From: Casuarius casuarius
Lineage: Eukaryota; Chordata; Aves; Casuariiformes; Casuariidae
Assembly: GCA_003342895.1 (NCBI GenBank)
Contig: PTFA01000495.1
Coordinates: 155,770 to 219,769 of the forward strand
Length of the DNA stretch: 64,000 nt
Reading direction: 5' to 3'
The notes under the pieces are model-generated. The model made no database searches, was not told where the DNA came from, and saw only the letters and a list, made by a program, of their open reading frames with translations. Both the position numbers and the translations under genes were made by a program. Shown piece after piece: positions 1-13,226 of the stretch (positions are counted from its first letter, which is position 1; every line of letters starts with the position of its first letter).

Positions 1-3000
1 ACTACTTAAAAGCCTGCGTGATTCTGTTGTCTTGGAGTCGGAATGACACTTTTAGCTCGGCACAGCCCTTTCAATTAAGTCAGTGGAGAAGAACTGAACA
101 ACAAGATAAACACAACTCTTTGTCTGTTTAATCAAGCTAGGCTCCTGCCTGCAACGTAGCAGGCCCGTTCTGCTTGCATGAGAGCAGAAGCAGGAGGCTG
201 GCTCTGCTCGGCACGGGAACTTGGCATCTCCTCCGCCCAGGAGTGGGTGGCTGCCGTGTCGGTGGGGGGGGAGCGCAGTGTCTATTCTGCGGGCTGGGAC
301 CCCCCCTCACACGGGTGTGTTCCAGGGTGCTCGGTCCAGCCTCTCTTCCCGCAGGTCTGCCAGCAGAAGAGCTGATCTGGGCCAAATTCAGACTTTGGAG
401 CCTTTTTTCTCCCATCTCCTCTAAAGCCACCCTGGGTCACGTGGTGGTAAAAGTGGGGCTGACCCTGCACCTCGCTTGCTTTCCTCCAGCAGCCGTACCC
501 AGCCGCACCAGGATGCTGCTCCCCAGCAGGCTCCTCTTTCAGGAAGCGAATTACAGCGTATTCGTGCTACGGGCGTCACGTCCTGGTGTCACGGCACGGC
601 GTGGAAAATCTCCCCTGGGCCTCTGAGGGATCGTAGCTGTTTTTCTTTTGCGGAGCTGATTGTTTGTTCTTCGTCGTTCTTTGTGGCCCCTGCTGCAGGT
701 GCCATTTACGTACTTGCGCACATAATTACACCCACAGGTGAAAGTAGAAAAAATACCGAGCAGCTCCCGAAGCGGCAATGCCTTCTGAAGAGCGGAGGCT
801 TCTGCGCGTGGAGGGTGGCCTCGCGGCGTTGCTGGGAGGTGTGACGAAACTCTCAGAAGGAGGGATTTTTTCCTCCTGGCGTTTTTGTACGCAGGGCAGG
901 GCACTGCGGCTTGTTTTAATATGCTGCTGCAGCTATTGCTTTATTAAAGCAGCTACTGACACATCTAGGAAGATTTGATCACAGTGAATTAAGGGAAGCA
1001 GAGGCCTGTCTTCTAAGGCAGAAGAAATAAAATTTCTATTAATTTTGGTGTGAGAGAGGTTTTGCAAGAGCTGTGCCAAGTCCAATTATTCACCATCTCG
1101 AGCACTCGGCGCTTCGGCATATCAGTTATAAACATGTCAGCTCGCAGCGGGCAGGGGAGCTGTTGCATGGAAGGTGCTGTTTTGGAAGCCAGGTTGCCTC
1201 AGTTCTCGGGGCCTGGCTCTATCATTAAAAGTCACTTAGGACTGGCCTTTTCCCCGAGGGCTCAGCACCCCTGACTCTCATGCTGGCAGACACAGTCTGT
1301 GTTTTTCTCCATGCTTATTCAGAGATGGGCACAGGCTGCGTCATTAACTGTTCTCTCTTGTGGTTGTTGCAGTATATTACTTCTCCTCCTGTGTTGTCTC
1401 CCCTGCTGTTGTCCAGTTTAAGCTTAGTTTGACCTTTTTGGCCCCAACACTTTAATCGGAGGTGGAGGGTGCCTGGACGCGGCGGTGGAGGGACGTGGCT
1501 CTGCTCTTGGCCCTGCTGCTCGCAGGCGGGGTGCACAGCGGGCAGCAGTACCGGGACCGCCGCTGTTCTGGCCTCCTCTGCACACATCGTCTGGATGAAA
1601 AACAGATGTCCAAGAGGCCTTGCTCCTCTCCCTCATTTATAAAATTTGGGCCAGATCGGGCGTGTTCAACATTCGGTGTGAACCACAGAGGCCACCGTGA
1701 TCCACCATTGATCTCTGGCCCAAAGGCGCCTGCTAAAGACAAATTTCCCTATTGCTGTCAGCACAGTGTGCTCTGGCACAGCCCCGGGGTCTGTCCGGCC
1801 TCCCTTTGCGTCGGCATGAGTTTCGGCCATCAGGGTTACCGTGGCAGAGGTGCTTTGCCCAGCACTTGCTCCGCAGAGGGCGATTGCCCATGGAAGAGAG
1901 GGAGGACGAGCAGAGCTGGAAGAAGGAAGGTGGCCTCAGCAGGAGGGCAGGTCCCCGCCAGTGTCCTTCAGTCAGGGCTGTGCCTCCTCCAAGCCCGGGG
2001 AAGGATTGCTGCTTTTCTTGGGGTTGTTGAATGAGTGCAGAAGGGAATGGCTCTGGGAAGCCAAATGGAGGATGGGTCGTATCTGTTAAACTGTCTTGCT
2101 GTTACGGGCTGTTCAAATGCCTGTATTGACAAATAGTCTTAAAACAGAAAATCTGCTGTTCTCGTCAGAATACAGGTCAACCTAATTTCTGCAGTTTCGA
2201 AGATTCCCTCTCCCTCCTGCAGTAACATGTGCTCAGCACAGCGTGTCTTTTTTCCTTAAATTTTAACCTGATGTGATTCATTAGTCAAACAAACAGTTTG
2301 AGGAACAATAACAGCAATCATGTAATCTCAAGGTTTGTATTTTTCGTTCCTAGCAATATTAAGAGATGTAAAAGTATATGACATGCAAAGAGAATGCTGA
2401 CTATTAGATGACTTATTTAGTCAGCTCAAAGCGAAAGCAAATTAAACGGATCATCTAATCGGAGTGAATCTCCTGTACAGCACTCGCTTTTGTTCGAGTT
2501 CAGAGCTTTCTTTAACCCCTTCAGTGTCGTGGCCGACGACAAGCTGCCCCAGCTCTGGGGGGCTGTCGCGAGGGTGCTGCTGCTCCTCGACGACAGTTAT
2601 TGCCGGGGAGGTGGGTGCCGGCCTGGGAGGCTTCCAGGCGGGGTGGCACCCGCGCGAGGGAGGAGCTGGGGCGAGCATCCTCCTGGTGTCGGTGGCACGT
2701 GGGGGCCTCAGGGTGCCCCGGGCCAGGAGGGGAGCGCAGCAGGGTCCCGCGGCCCCCATGCCTCTCGGTCACTTTCGGGCATGTCCCGGGTCATGGCTGC
2801 TGCAGCCGGGCTGCGGTCACAGCTGGGTTTCACCCCCGGCGCCAAGGGCTGTGTCTGTCCCCGGTCCCTGTGGGACGGGCCGCGGTCGGTCCTTGGGCAC
2901 GGAGGTGGGTTCGGTTTCACCGAGCTCCTGTAGCAGGAACGAATGGGGAGAAGCTTCCTCAGGACTTTGGGAGAAGCTCAAATCTGTGGCCTGTAGGGGA

Positions 3001-6000
3001 TGGCATTAATGACAGGGTAATTATGAAGATAAGCATGCCACGTAGCTGCAGATGATAGCTTTATTTGAAGCTGTCTTAGAGAAGCATTCTGCCCACATAA
3101 CTTGCCATATTCTGATGCACTTAGAGCAATAAAATATCTGGAGCGTTTCTGTTCCCTTGTGGGTTGTGTTTTCAAAATTGAGACAATACTAATATTTAAG
3201 GAAATAAATCTTGTATGTGGCAGAATTTTAATAAAAGTTACTTGGACTTAGATTTGAATAGTGCAAAACGAATTCTTTCATGGTACAGATACTCTCAGGG
3301 AGGGGAAACTGTAAATGTTATTCAGAAAAGCTTCATGCAGCGATAGTAGAAATTGAGTTAGGTTACTCAGATGCTGGAGGGATCTCACTGGAAAAAAGAT
3401 GTGGTGGTTAATAAGAACAAGATGATGTTTTTTCCAGGTGGGGAAGCAGGTGTCTGCAATTGTTAGGTCTTGGCCTTTCCTGGGGTCCAGATGTCCTCAG
3501 CAAGTCCATAGCAAGTGGGATGTTTGTGCTTCAAAGGCGCTGTCCCTGCAGCGGCGGGTGACGCCGGAGTCCCGTTGCACGGCGCAGAGGCGAGCGCGCG
3601 AGGCCGGTCCACAGCAGGGGAGAGGCGGCTGCCGAGAAGAGCAGCACCCTGCCCTGGAGATGTCCTGACCCAATTTGTGGGTAGAGCGTGTGCTCGCTTT
3701 TGTTCCTACAGATACTTCCGCGCATGTAAATGCTGAGATGCAGCGGCATTCCCGTGCCGCTCTGGCAGCAGGGACTTCTGCGAGATGACTGCGTCTCTTC
3801 CCTGACCCGCTCTGCTGCCCTCCAGACCTGCAATGTTTCTGCGCGCTCTGCTTGTGTGGAAACTTGTTAATCCTACCAGTGCAGCTCCGGTCACGTAGAT
3901 GTGCAAGCAGCAATCTTGAGAGCCCTAATCTGATTGAGTTTGGTTGTGGGAGCAGGGTAAGTGCGGCTCTCGGAAACGTGAACTGGTCATGAATCAGCCT
4001 GGAGTATGTGCTTGTTTGGTCACCTAATAAAGGGAAATGCACTGGATGAGGGTAATTGATGATCTCTGGAAGAGGTGCTGTATATCACAGCTCACTATTT
4101 CACAGGCCTGTGCTGCATAACTTGCATGTCTCAACTTTGGCAGGCTGTATTTCCTCTTCCGTATGGTCTGGTGTGGAAGGTGGTTAATGATGCCCTGTCT
4201 CCTCCTGCTAAACACAGCAATTCACCAGGTGTGAGGCAGCGCCGGGAGCTACAGCCCACATGTGGGGCTTGCGGTGCCCTTGGAATTTTTTCAGGCTGGA
4301 ATTATGGGACGCTCAGGTTTTGACTGCATCTGAGCAGGAAGGATATTGGCGTACTTTTTCCACACAAGGTGAATTGCATTCATAAGCCCTCATCTTAAAA
4401 ACCAATGGAGAATATGCAGTTGCTTCTGCATTGCCCTCCAGGCCTGAGCCCCCCTAAGCCCACAAGCCTCCTGATGAGTCTTCTGTAAGGTCATGAGCAA
4501 ATTAACGGTTGTCTCTTCTGTATATCGAAAAGTTTGTTTGGAAAAGGCCCCAAGGAATGATGTCTCACTTGCACCATCAGTCCCTCTTACAGCTTACTCA
4601 CATATTTTTATTCTTTGCTTGATTTCCGTTATGCAAACTTGGAAACTTTTCTCCCCTTCACTAGAGCCTAGAGACACCGGTGTTCATTTCTGCAGATTTG
4701 CAGAGTTAATTTTGCATGTTGGAGCAATGAAAAATGTATCTCTGTTCTTGGCAGCTTTGAGCCCAGGCTTGTCTCCTCCTTTTACCTTTTTCCTTTTGTG
4801 ACTATTATTCCGGGCAGCAGTCAGACTCTACAAAACTCTCGGTAGGGGAACGCGCAGTGGGACGGTGGCACTGCATGCACCCAGCAGCGGTGACCATCAG
4901 GACAGTCTTGCCTCGGGGCTGGGCTGGGCAACGGGCTGGGTCCAGCTGGCCTGCTTGGGCTGTGGAGGGGAGGCGAAGCTGAAGAAGAGACCAGGACTTG
5001 GTCAGAGCAGTCCAAGGCTACGCATCTCAAAAGGAAGAAAAATAAGTCAAATGTCCTTGAATCCACGAGGCAATGTTTGCTGCTGTTAACCCACTGGGCT
5101 GCCGCTGTGTGCAGTGAGAACGTTGCCTCCCTCCTGTGCCCAGAGGTGACCAGAGCTGAATCGCATGTGCCTGTTTCCCCTCATCGCGGTCAAAGGATGT
5201 CGCTGCAGGTGCCCACCAAGATCAGACCTCACTGGGGCAAGCACGGTGTGACGGCGCTGCCCGGCCGTGGGCACCGCTGGGCTCTGCGCTCTGGCTGGGG
5301 ATGCTCAGAGCTCGCAGCTGGTTCTTGGGTGAGGGTTACGGAGCAGGCTGAAACACGAGTCCTATTTTAAGAGGCAGTGCAGTGGCTTGACATCTCAGAG
5401 AAAAAAAAAAATCTTGTAATTGAAATGTGCCGTCAGAGAGGGGAAGGCACAGTTCCTCCTGTCTTGCTTCCTAAGCATTCAAGAGGCGCTGTGCAGCCCA
5501 AATGCAGATCAAATAGCTCAAGCCTGACAACGACAGACTGCAAAATAAATACCCAAGACATAAACCATCTCTCAGACCTTGCAATCAATAATAGTGGCAC
5601 ATTTCTGAGTCAGGCCGAGGCAGGCAATGTCACCAGGAGTTTGGGAGCAGTGCAGAGCAGGTCACATCGCTGCTCACAGAGCAGCTCCTGGTTGTGCTGG
5701 GTGCTGCGCATTGGCTGCAAGCGATGGGACATGCGCTGGAACACTTGCAATTGTGAATGACCAGGGCCAAGAGAGGGAGAAATGATTTGTTCCACAAGTC
5801 TATCAGCAAAAAAGAACCCTTCACTCAGGTTACCCGAAATTACTTTGCACCCTGCTGGACTCCCTTTTGCTAGTCAAAGGTGGCCAAAAAAGCCCTTTGT
5901 ACCTGCGAGAGCCAAATCAGAGTGCAGGAAGAGGGGTGTTGTGCAAAGGGCAGGTGGAGCAGCCCCTGGCTGGAACCACTGCGAAGACAATGGAGGGGAA

Positions 6001-7700
6001 ACGGTGGCAGGGGAAGAGCGGAAACAGGAGCAGGGGTGACAGCAAATGCTATGGGCAAGGTAAGTTTGTTGTGGTGTGCAGCTGAGGCAGTGGTATCTGT
6101 GCATCCCCAAAAACACATTTCATGCTCGAGAGCACCCTTGCCTAGACTGCAGTACTTTGGGTCACCCAACTGCAAAATTTCCTTCTGCTGCTGCTGAGTC
6201 TTCGGGTAAGGGGAGGAAAGTGTTGGCAAATTTCTGCTATTAGTATCTCTTCCAAACTTGTGCACTTTCCTGCTCTGATTCTTGAGGGTACAGCCAGGCT
6301 TAGCACATATCAAATCAGTATTAGCATCCCTGTGTGCTGTGCTGTGCCTGGGTTCAGGTGGGATCTGAGCTGCTCCTCTGCCAAGTCTCTGCTCTTGCCT
6401 CCGTTGGAGCACTCAGCGCCTTTGCAGGCGAAGCCCAGAGCTGTGTATTATGGCAGTTCAAGCAAAGTTCATGTGATAAGTGGGCTCCTTTCAGACAATG
6501 CATTAAGCAGATGGATTATAGGAAGGAGGGGAAACAAATAACTAAAAGCAGCTGGCACATCCACCAGCTGAAGTGTCAGTTTGGTGTCTCTCCATCACCT
6601 AAAGAAATGCAGCACAGGCAGTAAATTAGTTTTCATAGCATAACTTGGAGCAATCTCATTTTAGAGAGGGCCGGATGAGTTGCACGCACCTTCTTACCAT
6701 CTCTGTGACATCTCCAGCCAGGAAAGCAGCAGCAAACTGCAGATGGAAAAGTGCTGCCTGTGGGAAGCGCTGCTGCTGCTGCTGCGTTCCTCCCTGGAGG
6801 AGGCAAAGGGCTGGGCAGGGGCAGATTGGCACAGGCTGGTTTTCCTGGAGCTGCTCCCTGAAGAGCGGCTGCTGCGGAGTTGTGTCCCCCCGCCGTGAAG
6901 GGGAGACGAGCGTAGGGCCACGCGTGCAGGGCAGGGCAGTCTGTCTGCTTCCCTTCCGTGCCGGCGGATGTGGCATGGCTGTGAGCCGATGCCTGCCTAA
7001 GCGTGCTGTGCGGACGTGGTTGTGCCGCGGTGGTATCCCCTAACGGTGCAGATGCCAAGCCCCCTCCTCGGGTGGCTGCTCAGCCCCATGATTCTCGTCT
7101 CACGGCTGGTCTTCGGCGAGCTCAGCCTTGCCCAGACATGTTTCTCCAGTCCATGCGAGTGAGCGAGGTGGACTCAGGCCGGGGCGCGCTGCATCCCGCA
7201 GTCATAGCGTTGCCGTTACCAGCTCTGCTGTGCGGGAGGCCGAGCTGGGCTGGGTGGCGCGACTGGCAGGACAGGCCTTAATTCCAGAGGATGCTTCTCG
7301 CCTGAGAAAGTTTGCAGCCTAAACCGGCAAAAACTTCCGCACGTAATGGAGCCGAGTTGCCCGACAAGGCGCTGCCAGCTCGGCAGCCTGGCTGTTCAGC
7401 TCTGCCGATCCTGCTGCTTCCCGAGGAGCCTTGCACACAGTGTTTTTGCCCTGTTTGGTCCCAGACTGTAGCCTGACTGGAGGAGTAACTTAAAACCAGC
7501 TTGTTTGTTCTTCCACGATCAAAATGAAAAATGTATGCAACGTTAGACTAGCTTTATTATTCATTAACAGCATTAATTATTCAGTGGCACCCCTTGACTA
7601 GTCTCTGGTTGAAGATACTTGCAGCAGGAAAAACTTTTCAAGACAAGTCAGCACAGTGTGATTTATTCCACAAGCAAGATGAGAAGGTGCTCAGGAGGGG
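1..7700. other. Gene-free mosaic with AT-rich islands
   Basis: No supported exon. AT-rich islands lie near 2.09-2.47, 3.0-3.45, 3.9-4.2, 5.4-5.9 and 7.48-7.68 kb, separated by GC-rich sequence. The island at 2.1-2.5 kb contains TGACTTATTTAGTCA (2409-2423), whose TGACT and AGTCA arms form an inverted repeat. A signal-peptide-like frame at 1456-1590 has no ATG and is treated as chance. Confidence 0.4.
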
Positions 7701-8500
7701 ACGCAGTGTGCCACGGCAGCTGATGCAGAGTAGACCGACCTCGCGATTGTGGCCCTGGGGCTCCTGGGAGCTGGGCTCGATTCCCGACTCTCCGCAGGGC
7801 TCCAGGGACCTCCCGGAGGAGCCCCTTGGGCCTCTGCTCCCCGCGACGGAGGAGCCGAGAGGCATTCTGGGCTGCGGGGGGGGGGCGAGCGTGGTCCTGC
7901 CCGCTGCCCCCTTCCCAGCCTGCTTGCCCGGCTCTCCGCCTTGCTTTGGGCGCTGCCTTGCTGCAGCGCTGGGAGAGCGGCAACGGGGTGAGAGGCACTC
8001 GGGGTCCGCCTGCCCCCTTCGCCGAGCTCCTTCCCCAGCCGTCCTCTGCCCCACGCGGCGATGGGACCCGAGCGCTGCAGGGAGCCCCCCCGAGCAGCGC
8101 TGGCCCTGCTCACCGTCCCCTTGCAGTGCCATTTATGCGTGCCAGGCAGGAAGCAAGGTGCGGAGAGCTCTGGATAACAATTCTCTTTCCCCAGGCTGTT
8201 GTTTGAGGTCGGGGCTGCAGTGAGGCTTCTGCTGTGGTGCCGGTGGGTGCGAACGCAGCTGGGCGGGGGGGGGCAGCCTGGGAGGGGCTCTGCGGGCGCG
8301 AGCAGGCGGCGGGGGGGCACCTGCTCCCCGGCGCAGGGGCCGCGCAGGGCCGGGAGGGCCGGTGCTCCAGCAGCTCTCCCCGGGCAGGTCTGCGGTGACC
8401 TGGGCGGATGCTGAGGACAGCAGAGGCTGAGGACAGCTGGCCGGCAGCACGCGGCAGTCTCGTCTTGCGCCTGGAGCTGTGGCTCGGGCTGCTTCGGCAC
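7701..8500. other. CpG-rich block without a gene
   Basis: High GC with frequent CpG by eye, poly-G runs at 7877-7886 and 8265-8273. Open frames on both strands look compositional. No splice-supported exon was seen. Confidence 0.35.
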
Positions 8501-11500
8501 CAGGCATTTCCTTACTTGCAGCTACTTCATTTTTTTTTTAATTCCCCTTTTCTCTTTAGCAGATGAGCTCCCCGGGGCTCTGCCCCTTGCTACGAGCCGA
8601 GCCTCGCTCCTGTTCCTGCTTTACTTTCGTGGAGCTTCATAAGGTGTCGAAATTGGCTCGTTGCCGTCTGCCCTAAGTGGACACCACATCGGAAGTGTCT
8701 GTCCCTGCCTCCCCCCGTCGCTCGGCCGGAAGGGTGGCAGGTGCCCTCCCGGCCAAGAGCCCCCGAGCACCGCAGCGCAGGGCCCCCGCTCCTGCTCCCC
8801 GTCCCTTTGCAGTCCCCAGGAATGACCCTGCCCCCCGGGGCACCCCACGGAGCCCTCACGGCTGGATGCAGCCGTCATCGCTTTGGTGTCAGGGGAAGGA
8901 GCTGCCAACCAGGGAGCTGGGGCCAAGTGCAGAGATGTTTATCTTCTACCTTGACAATAATCAGAAATCAACAGAAGGAAGCTCAGGCTTGTGAGGCTTA
9001 ATGATCGTTCAGCGCAGAACTTGGAAGTAATTCTCCAGAGGAAGCATGAGCTGTGGAAAGCCCGCACAATGCATACAATAAAGAGGAAGACAAATCCTGC
9101 CCTTATACCTCGCTGCACAAAAAGGCAACAGAACAGAGTCCTGCTCTACAAGGAAAATCCTTTAAAATTAATTTCAGGGGCGGGTGAGCGATGAATGCGA
9201 TGCCGGCGACTGGCTGGGTTTGGAGAACACAAGGAAGCTGTTCTCTGTTCTAGCAGTGCTTTGCGGTCTGTAAGACAAGAGGACAGTTGCTAGGAAGTAA
9301 GGTGGGGGTTACTGAGCCCGAGAGTCTTCTGTTCTTGGGAATAACATGGTGCGTTGAGCTCTGTCTGGTGCAAGCCTGGTAAATAACAACTTGGTTAGGT
9401 CAATGCTGTTCCAATAATTTATATCCTTGGCTTGTTAGGAAGTTTGGGGTCACTATCTGAGGCCAGTACTTAAAGCTATTCTTCAGCTATGGGAAAGGAA
9501 CATTTCTGTAAAGAAAGGGGCAGACAGAAATCTGAGATGGGGTGTTTGCAGCATGGAAGTCAAGCTACCTGTTTTACATGAGGGATCTTGGCTGCATTTG
9601 AGGAATTTGCCAGGGTGATTCTTCGAGGCATCTTGGTTCTTTTTTACGTGCAAAGGTGCGGGAGGAGATTTTGCTTATCACTAGAGCACTCGTCAGTGCA
9701 GAACAACGGTCCTGTGCACGAAGCTCCTGTAGTGCAGCCCATGGCTGAGGCGCATGCAGGTTTAAGCAGGTGGTTGAGCTGCACAGAACCGAAATTTACC
9801 ATTATTTACCGTTATTTGCCAATGTTTACCAATATTTACCAACGTTTACGGATATTTACCAATATTTACTGATATTTAGTTAGAGCATCCTTCCTGCTCC
9901 CCCCCGCCCTGGTCTCCTGTCCTTGCTCGCCCGGTGCGCAGCCCGTGGGGTGCCCCGGGGCGATGTCGCACGCTCCTGGTCTAGGCAGCTTCAGGACAAA
10001 TTTCCGAGGGAATAAACAGGTTCCCCCTCGCCCAGGCAGCTCGGATCCCGTGCACGGTATGAACAACTGCACACGGCAGCCTGCGCGGTGGGACGGACAT
10101 TGCGCGGACCTGGAGAGCCGTTCCTACCTCGCGGCCCCCCAGTCTCTTCAAACAGCGGCGGTGATGGGCGGCAGGGCAAAGCAGTCGGCCACCACGGCGC
10201 GGCTGGGGTGGATCCCGGTGTGCCTTGGCTCTTCACGGTGGATGCGCTTCCCAGTCTCCAGGAGCTCTCGAGAGCTGCAAGCGTTGTCTGGTGCGACCCT
10301 CCACGCGCGCTGGCAGCCTCCAGAAGTCCGGGTTTGTTGCAATGAAATTTCTAGTGTTCTTCCAATTATTTCTCCAAAACCCATTGCTTTAATTGATTCC
10401 CCAGGTGCCTTGACAAAATCACCCTTGTTAAGATACAGCCGTCTCTCCAGGGCTTTGCCCTGTTGCTGTGGTGTTGTGCCGAACAGCTCTGGCCTCTGCC
10501 CGTGGCGGTGTTTCAAACGCTGCGTGCGAGCGAGCATCGCTGCTGGGCTGCAGCGTCGGGTGCCACCAGGGAGAGAGGAGTTACCGTCTGAAATTCAGCT
10601 TGCAAGCGGCGTGATGGAGGAGGCGGGGAGCCTGTGCCTGTCCAGCAGGGCCTTGCCAGCAGCTCGGGCAACCACTCTCTGCTCTTGGGCTTCTCCCCTC
10701 TCCTCGAAGAGGCAGCAGCCTTTCTCAAGGTCAGCCAGAGACCCAGCTTCCCGGGACTGCTCTGCGCAGTGCCGAGCTCCCTGGGGGTGTTTTCTGAGGC
10801 CGGGCTCGCAAGTGCTGCTGCTGCGCAAACATTAAATAAGCAGCTAGAAGGAGCTGAGCTTAGATGAACTGGCTGAAGGGAGGTTTCCCAGCCGAATCAT
10901 CCAGAATAGGAGCAGTGTCTCTCCTCCTTTTGCGTGAGCAGCCCTGGAAATTATCCAAGGGCTTCCAGAGACTTCCCTTAAAATGTCCCTCTGATTTTGA
11001 TTGTCTCTGATTCCCCCCCCTTTGCCAGGGCACCCGTCGCGTTGTGCTGGTCTGCTGAGGTCAGGGCAGTCAAGCGCAGGACGCCAAGGGCTCGCGCTTG
11101 CAGCAGAGGCAGGGCTGCAGCGCAGAGGCAGCGTGTCCCGCGGCAGCGTGCCACAGTGCAGCACGGTCCTCTCCAGTCGCCGTTCCCCTCGCCAGCCCGG
11201 CCAGAGGAATTAAGGAATTGCCAGTTTGTGGAGCCCACTCGGTGACAGCAGGAAGGACGGCTTTTTCCCTTTTCCTCCTCTTGTTCGGTGCAGCTCAGCT
11301 CTGAGCTGAGCTGGGAGAGCCGCTGGCGGGAGAGGTGGGGAGGGCTCGTGCAGCGCCCGGGGCCCCTCCACCCCGCGGAGCAAAGCAGTGCGGGCTGCGG
11401 TGTTTCGCAGCTGGGGTTTGGGTGGGTGTGCGTGTGTCCGTGTGCCTGGCTCTTCTTCCACGTGTCTCTGTTCTAGTAGCTAAGACAGACCAGCAGATGG

Positions 11501-12290
11501 AGGGGCTGGGCCAGGCCGAGCCGTGGGTGGGTCGTGTCCTGGGGTCCCGGCTGGGAGGGACCTTTCCGCAGCAGGAGGGGAGCCCGTCACGGGAGCGCCC
11601 CGCGGCCACAGCACCGGGCACGCGCAGTGCTCGCCACGCTCCGTCCTGCCCGCCCGGCTCCCCTCCGGGCGCCCACCAGCCGGGCTGCAGGCCTGTGCCT
11701 CCGTACCCGGGTTCGCCCTGTGCGTGCTGGGCAAGGGAGGAAACCAAGCCCGGCAGACCGAGCCGCTCTCCTGCCCAAGTTCTTTATGGTGCAATTACAA
11801 CACAGCAGCAGTGGGTTGTACCAGTATAAATTGCAAGAGCCTTTCAATGCTGGGCGCAAGCGCATTCCCTTCTTTAAAAGAATAAAAAGGAGGTTTATAG
11901 TGGATAATTCACACATGTAATCCACTGCCGTCTTGCGGTTCTCACTGACACAGCCTCAGAGCTGTTCCCTTTCCTCTAATGCTGCCCTTTCCTGTCCCAG
12001 TGGTTTTATGGAAGCATCTTTCACCTGCAGTCACTGAATGCATAAGCAAGGGCAGGATGTTTCCTTCAAGATGCTTTTTTGGTTTGAAAGGGGGCGAGGG
12101 GAGACTGAAACTCTAGTTCTGGTAGAAAAATCCTGTTTGGTGCCCAAGGTGATTGTCCCAAGTATTTTGCAGTCTCCGGTGTGTGCCTGTGCCCACTCCT
12201 GCTCAGCTTTTCAAGGTGCACCCATGGTTTGCCTAAAAAGCTGCCAGATACCAGTCCCCTTTACAGGTATTCCTGGTCGTTGTCCTAGTC
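8501..12290. other. Gene-free stretch with AT islands and a 10-bp repeat
   Basis: AT-rich islands at 9.0-9.6, 10.33-10.44 and 11.75-12.15 kb; GC-rich sequence at 11.3-11.76 kb. It includes the tandem repeat at 9794-9878. No exon supported. Confidence 0.4.
9794..9878. repeat. 10-bp tandem repeat, TTTACCAATA units
   Basis: Eight full units and a partial one of TTTACCAATA type in phase, with variants TTTACCATTA, TTTACCGTTA, TTTGCCAATG, TTTACCAACG, TTTACGGATA and TTTACTGATA. Several units contain a forkhead-like TRTTTAC word across the junction. Confidence 0.95.
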
Positions 12291-12900
12291 TCTGGCTTCA
12301 GAAGCACCAAGAGTTCGTGGCACGCGAGGCTCCGGCCGGCAGCGGTGGCAGAGCCGTGTCCAGGGTCGGCGCAGCCCTGCTGCCGAGCACGTTGCTCCGG
12401 TCAGTCTCATGTGGCGAGCGGCAGCGGGAGCACCGCGCCACGGCGGTTCAGCGCCGAGGCTCCGGCGGCAGCGGCCAGGGCTGCCCCAGCTTCAGGGCTG
12501 CCCCTCGTCGTGCTCCCGACTCCTGCCGCCGCCCCGAGTGGTCACTAAAGGCGCGGCGAGAAGAGGGGGATCGGGCGGCACGTGCCTGCGTCGGAGGGAG
12601 CGGCAGCCCTGCGTTCAGCCGTGCGGTTTGGCCATGCTTGGTTACGGCGAAGGCTGTCGCAGAGGCGAGTGTCTGAAACAAGCAGTGTGGGAAGGCGAGC
12701 GGTGCCCTCGCGCGCAGCAAGCCGAGGCGAGGCGAGGCGTCCGCAGCAGCGCGGGATGCAGCCGCGGGGGATCCCGGCAGCAGCGGCGGCTGCGGGCTGG
12801 GAGCCTGGGAGAGGCCTCCCGGAGCCACCTCGCTCCCCACCTCACGTCGCAGGTGGAGGCTGCAGGAGCTGCGCTCTCCCGCCTGTGCTGGGAAATTGCT
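12291..12900. other. CpG-rich block (orphan CpG island candidate)
   Basis: Dense CpG with CGGCAGCGG and GGCGAGGCG words. No recognisable first exon. Could be a promoter of an unannotated transcript. Confidence 0.35.
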
Positions 12901-13170
12901 GTTTGAAAAAGTAAAAGCCACTTTTGTTTTCTTTCAAGGCATTTTCAACAGAAATATTCAGCAGCCTGCCCTTCAAACTGTCTGTATCTTTTCACGTTTT
13001 TTTGAGGCAGAGTTAATGGAGCAGAGGATGCAAAACAATATTAATGGAGCATGATGCATGTTCAGTGCAGGTATAATGTGATGTGTGCAGAGCTAAATTG
13101 AATATTCCTTCCAAACAACAAACCTACTCACCAGGACTGCAGCAGAGAGGCAGGGAAGGGGGGAAATGTG

Positions 13171-13226
13171 CACATATATATTTATATATTTTGTGTATAT
13201 TTTTTTTATATATATATATATATACC
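13171..13226. repeat. AT-rich microsatellite (TA)n with T-run
   Basis: CACATATATATTTATATATT followed by a T8 run and ten TA units. Confidence 0.95.
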
